NCBI GenBank assembly: GCA_002413075.1
Contig: DHWG01000105.1
Span: 1-10,563 of the forward strand
Source: Desulfosporosinus sp. UBA5188
GTDB lineage: Bacteria > Bacillota > Desulfitobacteriia > Desulfitobacteriales > Desulfitobacteriaceae
Length of the DNA stretch: 10,563 nt
Direction of reading: 5' to 3'
The notes beneath the pieces are model-generated. The model was not told the origin of the DNA and did no database searches. It was given only the letters and a program-made list of their open reading frames with translations. The first letter of the stretch is position 1. Each line of letters begins with the position of its first letter. This document shows positions 1 to 6,079 of the stretch, one piece after another. A program made the position numbers and the translations under genes.

Positions 1-177
1 ATTATTTTTATGTTAAATTGTATTATTTGCTTGTTAGTTAGATTAATTTGATTTTTTTGTTAATTTAAACTGTAACAATATTCTTTATGTAAGAACAGTA
101 TAATAAACTGAATACATTAGATTACGTTACTTGCCTATATTCTTTACTTTATATTATAAACTTATTAATGAATTAAT

Positions 178-200
178 GTATTAGTTGTATTAGTTGTATT
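178..200. repeat. Short tandem repeat, 9-bp unit
   Basis: GTATTAGTT occurs twice in a row and is followed by a partial third copy, GTATT. It lies just beyond the terminator in noncoding AT-rich DNA and is probably of no functional weight. Confidence 0.5.
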
Positions 201-219
201 CCGGCAACCTATTTTCAAT

Positions 220-272
220 AGTTTAATGTAAAAGAGCCATACTGTTTAAGTATAGCTCTTTTACATTAAACT
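220..272 (-). terminator. 24-bp hairpin terminator after hydE
   Basis: The arms 220-243 and 249-272 are reverse complements over 24 bases with one exception, the 238/254 pair. That pair is G-U in a minus-strand RNA but C-A in a plus-strand RNA, which suggests selection on the minus-strand transcript. The core is AAAAGAGC...GCTCTTTT, so the U-run lies inside the extended stem as in bidirectional terminators. It begins 61 bases after the hydE stop and should end the maturation operon. Confidence 0.8.
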
Positions 273-333
273 CAAATAATTAATTTTCTAATAACTCCAT
301 AGGTGGTTGCTATATGATTGTCCCACTGTGACA

Positions 334-1404
334 TTACCTGTTATCCGCTCCCAATGAGATAAACTGCGTACTATCCCCTCTACCCAAATCCACTTCAAAG
401 CCGGCCGCTTGAATCCTTCGCTCTATACAATATCGGCAATCTTCGGGCTGATCATCCCCGCAAATCTTGTTTTCGTAAAGTGCGTATTGTTTTCTTACTG
501 ACGTCGGAGTAATAATCGGCATGACAACATTCGCGCCCGCTTTCAAGGCCAGCTCTCTGCCCTGCGGGTGCAGCGTGCCAAGTGCCGTCGTGGCTGGAAT
601 AAGGCTCTCCGGAATCAGCAGTCGTGCTAAAGCCACCATGACCAACGTAGCTTCAAGCGTTCCCCCCTTCTCGGCCGCCAGCGGAGTCTCACTGTGGGGA
701 ATAAATGGCCCTATTCCAATCATATCCGGTTGAAGTTCCTTTAAATATCGCAAGTCTTCCGCTAAATCAGCCAGTGTTTGTCCAGGAAGGCCCACCATAA
801 ATCCTGCTCCCACTTGGTATCCAATATCCTTCAAAGCTCTTAAACAGGCACGGCGATCATCAAAGCGCATTGTTGGGTGTAGCTTTTCATACAGTTCTTT
901 AGAGGCTGTTTCATGGCGCATCAGAAAGCGATCTGCCCCGGAGGCAAAGAGACTTTGATAGGTTCCCACTCTCCGCTCTCCGATGGATAATGTAATGGCT
1001 ACCTTGGGATAACGCATTTTTATCTCATGCACCAAAGCAACTAGAATCTCGTCTGTATACCAAATATCTTCACCGCTTTGCAAGACAAACGTCCGATAGC
1101 CTAATTTGTACGCTTGATCACAGCAAGCTAAGATTTCTCCCGGGGTCAACCGATAACGTTCCACCTTCGAATTAGAAGCTCGGATTCCGCAATACAGGCA
1201 ATCTTGCCTGCAAAAATTAGAAAATTCTATAAGTCCTCTTAGGTAAACTTTATCCCCATAATAGGCTCTTTTTGTCTTTAGCGCATAGCTATATAAGAGC
1301 TCTCTGTCCTTATGAGTTATATTTTTTATGAGATATATTATTTCATCGTTTGTAAGATTGTTTGTTTGATAGACTTTCTCTATTAAATTAGGCAGGTCAC
1401 TCAC
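334..1404 (-). CDS. hydE: HydE, radical SAM maturase of the H-cluster
   Basis: A 356-residue radical SAM enzyme that acts on the HydG product to build the diiron core taken up by HydF. The radical SAM cluster cysteines are C65, C69 and C72 (FCRQDCLYC). The second, surface [Fe-S] site found in only some HydE proteins is present: C315, C323 and C326, the CX7CX2C spacing. LQSGED (108-113), RHETAS (163-168) and GFMVGLPGQT (201-210) are typical of the HydE/biotin-synthase-like barrel. The length matches family members (about 350). The start is a GTG at 1404 with GGAGG 9 bases upstream. I see no in-frame ATG that would give a better start. It is the last gene of the maturation unit, followed by a long hairpin. 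Confidence 0.95.
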   Translation of the reverse strand: MSDLPNLIEKVYQTNNLTNDEIIYLIKNITHKDRELLYSYALKTKRAYYGDKVYLRGLIEFSNFCRQDCLYCGIRASNSKVERYRLTPGEILACCDQAYKLGYRTFVLQSGEDIWYTDEILVALVHEIKMRYPKVAITLSIGERRVGTYQSLFASGADRFLMRHETASKELYEKLHPTMRFDDRRACLRALKDIGYQVGAGFMVGLPGQTLADLAEDLRYLKELQPDMIGIGPFIPHSETPLAAEKGGTLEATLVMVALARLLIPESLIPATTALGTLHPQGRELALKAGANVVMPIITPTSVRKQYALYENKICGDDQPEDCRYCIERRIQAAGFEVDLGRGDSTQFISLGADNR

Positions 1405-1448
1405 AAAACCACTCCTCCATCCGGCGTCATCTTTCTGTAACGATTTTT

Positions 1449-2708
1449 TCAGTCTAGGTCCTCTTCTTCTAAGATCATCTTAGCCAGTGGGAATGGTTCC
1501 AGCGCTCTCGGAAGTAATCCTTGAACATAGGCAATGAGAATTCCGTAGTTTACAATCGGTACCTGATGATGTTTTGCACGTTCTACTCGACTGAGCATGC
1601 CTGTTCTGTTCATCATACAGGCTCCACAGTGAACGATCAGGGCATATTTATTGATGTCCTCCGTGAAGGATGCGCCTGCGGAGAATTCAAACTCTAGCTG
1701 TTTACCCGTTCTCTGCCTTAGCCACCTCGGGATCTTCACACTGCCAATATCATCCGATTGTCTGTGATGGGTACACCCTTCAGCGATTAATACCTTGTCT
1801 CCATCCTTTAGTTTTTCGATGGCTTTGGCACCTTTTATAAATTCTGTTAAATCTCCCTTTTGTCTGGCAAATAGGATTGAAAATGATGTCATTAAAATAT
1901 CCTTGGGGGTATCCGCGGCTACCTTCAAGAAAACTTGAGAGTCAGTGATGACAAGCTTTGGCTTTTTAACGAGATTATTTAAGGTTTCTCTCAGCTCGAA
2001 TTCCTTCGTGACAATTGCAATAGCATCACTTTCCAGGATATCTCGAATGGTCTGCTGTTGAGGCAGGATCAGCCGTCCTTTGGGAGCAGCCTTGTCGATT
2101 GGCGTGACAAGTATCACAAAGTCTCCAGGGTTAATTAAATCTCCCACAATTTTAAACGTATCTTCATCCTCAGGAATCACCGATATTATGGCCTTCTTTA
2201 ATTTTTTAATGCCCTGCTGCTTGAGAGCTGACACGGCAACGACTGGGGTGCTTAGGGACTCTTGAAGGCTTGTCGCTATTCTATTGATATCATTGTTTTT
2301 ATTTTCGCTATTGATCATATCGATCTTATTTAAGACGACTATTATGGGCTTCTTTTTTTCCTTAAACTTATCAAGTATAAACCGATCATCCTCCTTGATT
2401 CCTATGTTTATATCGACAATAAGCAAGGCCACGTCAGTAATCTCTAGAACTTCCAAGGTTTTCTTGATCCTGAGCTCTCCTAAGGTCCCTGCATCATCGA
2501 GTCCAGCGGTATCTATGATCACACACGGTCCTATAGGCAGTATTTCCATTGCCTTAAAAACAGGATCAGTCGTTGTCCCTTTCACTTCTGACACGATCGC
2601 CGTTTCCTGTCCTGTAAGAGCATTGATCACGCTGGATTTTCCGGTATTCCTCTTGCCAAATAACGCCAAATGCACTCTCACACCTCGTGGTGCTTCATTT
2701 AAGCTCAT
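1449..2708 (-). CDS. hydF: HydF, GTPase and scaffold of H-cluster maturation
   Basis: A 419-residue protein that receives and matures the 2Fe subcluster precursor and delivers it to apo-HydA. The N-terminal Ras-like GTPase domain (about 10-180) shows the P-loop GKRNTGKSS (18-26), switch threonines in KGTTTDP (43-49), DTAGLDD (66-72) and NKID (127-130). A middle dimerisation region follows. The C-terminal cluster-binding domain holds C312, H314, H360, C361 and C364, which is the CXHX45HCXXC pattern of the family. H315, beside H314, may be an alternative ligand. The length is close to other HydF proteins (about 400-410). The ATG at 2708 is preceded by a GGGGAGG site with good spacing. It lies 17 bases after aspA and 44 before hydE. 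Confidence 0.96.
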   Translation of the reverse strand: MSLNEAPRGVRVHLALFGKRNTGKSSVINALTGQETAIVSEVKGTTTDPVFKAMEILPIGPCVIIDTAGLDDAGTLGELRIKKTLEVLEITDVALLIVDINIGIKEDDRFILDKFKEKKKPIIVVLNKIDMINSENKNNDINRIATSLQESLSTPVVAVSALKQQGIKKLKKAIISVIPEDEDTFKIVGDLINPGDFVILVTPIDKAAPKGRLILPQQQTIRDILESDAIAIVTKEFELRETLNNLVKKPKLVITDSQVFLKVAADTPKDILMTSFSILFARQKGDLTEFIKGAKAIEKLKDGDKVLIAEGCTHHRQSDDIGSVKIPRWLRQRTGKQLEFEFSAGASFTEDINKYALIVHCGACMMNRTGMLSRVERAKHHQVPIVNYGILIAYVQGLLPRALEPFPLAKMILEEEDLD

Positions 2709-2725
2709 CTAAATCCTCCCCCCAA

Positions 2726-4204
2726 TTACTTCCCACGAACTCCGGAGATTCCCGGTATTCCAGGTTTTGTGACTTCATACGGATTCAAGATCTCGTCAAT
2801 CCTAGAATCTGGAAAAACCCGGTCTTCTTTTAAGACGTCTCTGATGGTCTTATTTTCCGTTAACGCTTTTGACGCTATCTGGGCGGCTTGTTCATACCCA
2901 ATATGATGAATTAAAGTGGCCGCCAAGACCGCTGACTTATCAAGGTTTTTTTGGCATCTTTGTTTATTTGCGAGTATTCCCTCAATACACTTCTCCCTAA
3001 ATATCGTGACACCCTGATTCAGAAGTTCGAGTGATTCCAGTAAGCTTTCCGCGATCAGGGGCATAAAGGCATTGAGCTCCAGCTGCCCTGAAGAGGCCGC
3101 CATCGTAATCGCATAATCATTAGCCATAACTCTCATGGCAATCTGGCCGATCATCTCAGGTATGACTGGATTCACCTTGCCCGGCATAATCGTTGAACCT
3201 GCCTGAACCTGAGGCAGTTCTATTTCTCCGAACCCTCCCCTGGGGCCTGAAGCTAACAATCTTAAGTCATTGGATATTTTTATAAGGTTCGTACTGCAGG
3301 CCTTTAAGAGTCCTGAGACTTCGACAAAAACGTCGTTATTTTGGGTTATATCCATGGGATAGTCGGACCTAGCTAAACCTAAACCGGTTAACCCCTGAAT
3401 GGTATCCGTGATCATAAATATGTACTTGTGAGAAGCATTGACTCCGGTACCGATGGCCGTACCTCCCAGATTAATTTGTCGCAAACGTTCTTCTACCTTG
3501 TAAACTCTCCAGCGGTCTCTTTCGATGGCCTTGGCATAAGCCCCAAATTCCTGTCCGAGCATCATGGGCAACGCATCCATAAGCTCTGTTCTGCCAAGCT
3601 TAAGCACATCACTGAATTCATTTTCCTTTCCCTGCAACGCTTCCTGAAGCTCCGCAAGGGACAAGCTTAATTTGCGGAGCAAATGAATTGACGCAATTCT
3701 CAGCGCTGTCGGATAGACATCATTCGTCGATTGCGACATATTTACATCATTCAGAGGATGGACAACGTCATAGTCTCCTTTTTTTCCGCCTAAAAGTTCT
3801 ATAGCCCTGTTAGCGATCACCTCGTTGACGTTCATATTAGTGGAGGTACCTGCTCCCCCTTGAAAAGCGTTGACAACAAATTCATGATCGAAATTCCCCG
3901 CAATAACTTCCTCACTAGCTTGAATGATGGCCTCTGCTTTCTCGTCCTTCAGTTGCTTTAATTCTTTGTTTACCAGGGCTGCTGCTTTTTTAATCAAAGC
4001 AATTTCATAGATGAGTTTGAGATTGACCAATGTCGAACCGACCTTGAAGTTTTCTAGAGCCCTTCTGGTGTTGATACCATAATAGTGCGTTTCGGGAATA
4101 TTTTTCTCCCCAATCTGGTCCTTTTCTACTCTAAAGTTCACTTTATCCCCCCCGACACAAACTGACTTACCACCGAGTATTTGCCCAATTAACAGGGCAG
4201 ACAT
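2726..4204 (-). CDS. aspA: Aspartate ammonia-lyase (aspartase) embedded among hydrogenase maturases
   Basis: A fumarase/aspartase-superfamily enzyme expected to convert L-aspartate to fumarate plus ammonia. Numbering from the ATG at 4204 (492 residues): the signature loop GSTIMPGKVNP spans 336-346 (catalytic-base serine S337, K343, N345). The substrate-site stretch QSTND contains S159, T160 and N161, and T120 lies in GAGTSTNMN. LASGPRGGFGEIELP and QLELNAFMP are also typical of aspartases rather than fumarases. The GRTELMDALP segment (204-213) departs from the usual GRT-[H/Q]-LQDA. The start is ambiguous: the ATG at 4204 has AAAGGGA upstream and lies 26 bases after hydG, but a GTG at 4141 behind a G-rich site gives 471 residues, nearer the family's usual length, and begins at the conserved NFRVEKDQIGE. 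It sits between hydG and hydF, which suggests a maturation-linked role for its ammonia. Confidence 0.92.
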   Translation of the reverse strand: MSALLIGQILGGKSVCVGGDKVNFRVEKDQIGEKNIPETHYYGINTRRALENFKVGSTLVNLKLIYEIALIKKAAALVNKELKQLKDEKAEAIIQASEEVIAGNFDHEFVVNAFQGGAGTSTNMNVNEVIANRAIELLGGKKGDYDVVHPLNDVNMSQSTNDVYPTALRIASIHLLRKLSLSLAELQEALQGKENEFSDVLKLGRTELMDALPMMLGQEFGAYAKAIERDRWRVYKVEERLRQINLGGTAIGTGVNASHKYIFMITDTIQGLTGLGLARSDYPMDITQNNDVFVEVSGLLKACSTNLIKISNDLRLLASGPRGGFGEIELPQVQAGSTIMPGKVNPVIPEMIGQIAMRVMANDYAITMAASSGQLELNAFMPLIAESLLESLELLNQGVTIFREKCIEGILANKQRCQKNLDKSAVLAATLIHHIGYEQAAQIASKALTENKTIRDVLKEDRVFPDSRIDEILNPYEVTKPGIPGISGVRGK

Positions 4205-4230
4205 CACTTCCCTTTATAATGCCCGCTAAC

Positions 4231-5649
4231 TTAGAATCTTAAATCTCTCTCTCCAGCCTCAATTCTCTTAAGTTTTTCTATAGCTGCTTGTCTAGCTGCC
4301 TCTTTGGGAATATCCAACAGACCTTTTTCGATAACTTTTGCCCCTAATTCCTTTAACTCGTCGTCTGCATAATCCAAGAGGAATTCTTTAAACGTTAATA
4401 ATGCATTCGGTTGACAAACATTGTGGATCTGTCCTGCCTTAGCCAAAACCATAAACCGCTCCCCGGTTCTTCCTTCTCGATAGCACGCAGTACAGTAACT
4501 TGGTAAGTAGCCGCTTTCACACAAGCCTTTAACAACTTCCATCGGTGAACGATGATCTGATACTTCGAATTGAGGTTTTTCCTCCTTGTTATTGATTCCA
4601 TGTTCCTCTGAGTATCCACCAACGCCCGTGCATGAACCCGCACTAAACTGTGAAATACCCAGGGCTAATACTTCGGCTCTAAACTTGGGTTCTTCTCTTG
4701 TGGATAAAAGCATTCCGGTATAGGGTACGGCCATTCTCAAGACGGCCACTAATTTTTTAAAATCATCATCCTGAACCAGGTAGGGAAGCTCGTTCAGGTT
4801 CACACCCTCAGCGGCTCTAAGCCTGGGAACTGAGATGGTGTGTGGCCCAACGCCGAAAGCCTTCTCAAGATGTTCCGCATGCATAAGCATTGCTATGGTT
4901 TCGTATTTGTGGTCATATAAGCCATATAAGACGCCGATTCCGACATCGCCGATACCGGCTTCCATCGCTCTGTCCATGGCCGTAGTATGCCAATTGTAAT
5001 TATTCTTTGGACCCGTTGGATGCATTTTTTCATATACTTCCTGGTTATAGGTCTCCTGAAAAAGCGTATATGTACCAATATCAGCCGCTTTTAATCTCTT
5101 ATAATTATCAACCGTCGTGGCGGCTACATTGATGTTAATTCTTCTGATACTCCCATTATCAAACTTCAAAGAATATATCTTTTCAATGCATTCAATCACA
5201 TAATCTAAGGAGCAATTTACGGGATCTTCTCCTGCCTCAATGACAATTCGTTTGTGTCCTAAAGATTCTAGGACCTTCACTTCCTCTTCCAATTGCTCCA
5301 TCGTCAGCTTACTTCTCTTCAAGCTCTCATTACAGGTCTGATATCCGCAGTATACACAGCCATTGACACAATAACTACTTATGTAGAGTGGGGCAAATAA
5401 AACAATTCTCTTGCCATATATTTTTTCTTTAATCTCTTTGGCCGTCTTAAACATTTCGGCAAGAATATTTTCATCCTCAATGTTTAACAAGACGGCCGCT
5501 TCTCTATGCGTCAAGCCTTGGCAAGTCTTTGCTTTCTCTAGGATTGCCCTTACGACTTCTTTGTTCTTGACCTTTTCAAGGCCTTCGTCTAAGGAGCTTC
5601 TAATTTCTTCATCGATGATAAAATCTTTTGCCAAATACTCTTTCATCAT
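4231..5649 (-). CDS. hydG: HydG, radical SAM tyrosine lyase of H-cluster maturation
   Basis: A 472-residue radical SAM enzyme that cleaves L-tyrosine to p-cresol, CO and cyanide and builds the Fe(CO)2CN(cysteinate) synthon of the 2Fe subcluster. The radical SAM cluster cysteines are C94, C98 and C101 (CVNGCVYC, the CX3CX2C pattern). The auxiliary [5Fe] cluster ligands are C386, C389 and C412, exactly the family CX2CX22C spacing. H270 in GPHTISVPR fits the histidine that ligates the dangler iron. The length equals that of characterised HydG proteins (about 470). The ATG at 5649 overlaps the preceding stop. A second ATG at 5646 is better spaced from the GGAGG site (7 rather than 4 bases), so the protein may begin one residue later. 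The next gene, the aspartase, follows within 26 bases. Confidence 0.96.
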   Translation of the reverse strand: MMKEYLAKDFIIDEEIRSSLDEGLEKVKNKEVVRAILEKAKTCQGLTHREAAVLLNIEDENILAEMFKTAKEIKEKIYGKRIVLFAPLYISSYCVNGCVYCGYQTCNESLKRSKLTMEQLEEEVKVLESLGHKRIVIEAGEDPVNCSLDYVIECIEKIYSLKFDNGSIRRININVAATTVDNYKRLKAADIGTYTLFQETYNQEVYEKMHPTGPKNNYNWHTTAMDRAMEAGIGDVGIGVLYGLYDHKYETIAMLMHAEHLEKAFGVGPHTISVPRLRAAEGVNLNELPYLVQDDDFKKLVAVLRMAVPYTGMLLSTREEPKFRAEVLALGISQFSAGSCTGVGGYSEEHGINNKEEKPQFEVSDHRSPMEVVKGLCESGYLPSYCTACYREGRTGERFMVLAKAGQIHNVCQPNALLTFKEFLLDYADDELKELGAKVIEKGLLDIPKEAARQAAIEKLKRIEAGERDLRF

Positions 5650-5903
5650 TAATCCTCCAATTTCTTAGTTAAAGCTGATTTAACATTGACCCCTTGAATT
5701 TTTCCTAATTTACCCGTCATTGCACTAATTTCATCCGACGTACCCTCAACGATCAAGGAGATAATTGATAGGGCTCTTTCCGGACGTGGCACACCCATTC
5801 TTCCGATGATAATGCCCGCCAAATCATGCAACGTTTCGTTGACCCTCTTAGCACTTTCAAATTCTTCAATGACAATGCCAATGACGCCTATCCTAAGATC
5901 CAT
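5649..5903 (-). CDS. TM1266-family small protein (putative iron-only hydrogenase system regulator)
   Basis: An 84-residue protein starting MDLRIGVIGIVIEEFESAK and holding GRMGVPRPERALSIISLIVEGT. This is the pattern of the TM1266 family, small ferredoxin-fold/ACT-like proteins resembling the NikR C-terminal domain. They occur almost only beside [FeFe]-hydrogenase maturation genes and are annotated as putative regulators; no activity is established to my knowledge. It has no cysteines and no DNA-binding domain, so a direct transcription-factor role is doubtful. I chose the ATG at 5903 (AGGGGG about 10 bases upstream) because the family begins at this point. An in-frame TTG at 5960, with its own good AAGGAG site, would add 19 residues, but its codons run through a terminator hairpin. 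The stop overlaps the hydG start by one base (TAATG), implying translational coupling. It is the first gene of the maturation group. Confidence 0.85.
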   Translation of the reverse strand: MDLRIGVIGIVIEEFESAKRVNETLHDLAGIIIGRMGVPRPERALSIISLIVEGTSDEISAMTGKLGKIQGVNVKSALTKKLED

Positions 5904-5923
5904 ATTTTCTATTCCCCCTAAAC

Positions 5924-5955
5924 AAAAAAGCCTTCTACAAACAGTCAGAAGGCTT
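5924..5955 (-). terminator. Intrinsic terminator between hydA and the maturation genes
   Basis: On the minus strand, the perfect 9-bp stem AAGCCTTCT/AGAAGGCTT has a 10-base loop and runs into TTTTTT then GTTT. The T-run follows only on the minus strand. It lies 124 bases after the hydA stop and 20 bases before the TM1266-family ATG, so it should end or attenuate hydCBA transcripts before the maturation genes. No convincing promoter fits between it and the next gene; read-through or a promoter upstream of it must supply the maturation mRNA. Confidence 0.85.
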
Positions 5956-5971
5956 AGCAATTCAACCTTCT
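5947..5971 (-). promoter_or_regulatory. Possible antiterminator stem overlapping the terminator
   Basis: On the minus strand, AGAAGG (5971-5966) can pair with CCTTCT (5952-5947), the first arm of the terminator stem, with a 13-base loop. This 6-bp stem and the 9-bp terminator stem exclude each other. The upstream segment also overlaps an AAGGAG ribosome-binding-like site (5975-5970) for the in-frame TTG at 5960, so ribosome binding there could influence the choice. The layout resembles an attenuator, but the purine-rich segment is low complexity and chance is a real alternative. Confidence 0.3.
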
Positions 5972-6024
5972 CCTTTTGCTCAGAAAAATCCTTACAATTA
6001 GGTAACAGTTTTGTGGATCCACTA

Positions 6025-6042
6025 TGCCAGACAACTCCGGCA
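6025..6042 (-). other. Small hairpin in the hydA 3' untranslated region
   Basis: In the minus-strand RNA, TGCCGGA and TCTGGCA pair over seven positions (one G-U) with a GTTG loop. The G-U pair would be an A-C mismatch on the other strand. There is no T-run, so it is not a terminator. It may protect the 3' end of the hydCBA mRNA or be incidental. Confidence 0.3.
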
Positions 6043-6079
6043 CAACCGATAAATCCACTCTCTATGAAATTTTACAGAA

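Larger units (their letters stand above)
1..333. other. AT-rich intergenic region downstream of hydE
   Basis: No gene is supported here; reading frames on both strands are short and lack ribosome binding sites. Besides the hairpin at 220-272 it holds a TTGTTA-N10-TAACAA dyad (57-78) and a short tandem repeat (178-200). The rest is AT-rich sequence without a recognisable signal. It may include the promoter of, or the spacer to, a gene to the left of the window. Confidence 0.6.

Noticed and set aside
2284..2712. 142-codon plus-strand reading frame opposite hydF
   Set aside because: It lies wholly antisense to the GTPase domain of hydF, lacks a plausible ribosome binding site, and its protein is low-complexity hydrophobic/serine-rich with no family resemblance.
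5956..6079. Promoter for the maturation genes upstream of the terminator
   Set aside because: TTGTGC and TTGTCT could be -35 boxes, but no acceptable -10 lies at 16-18 bases, so no call is made.
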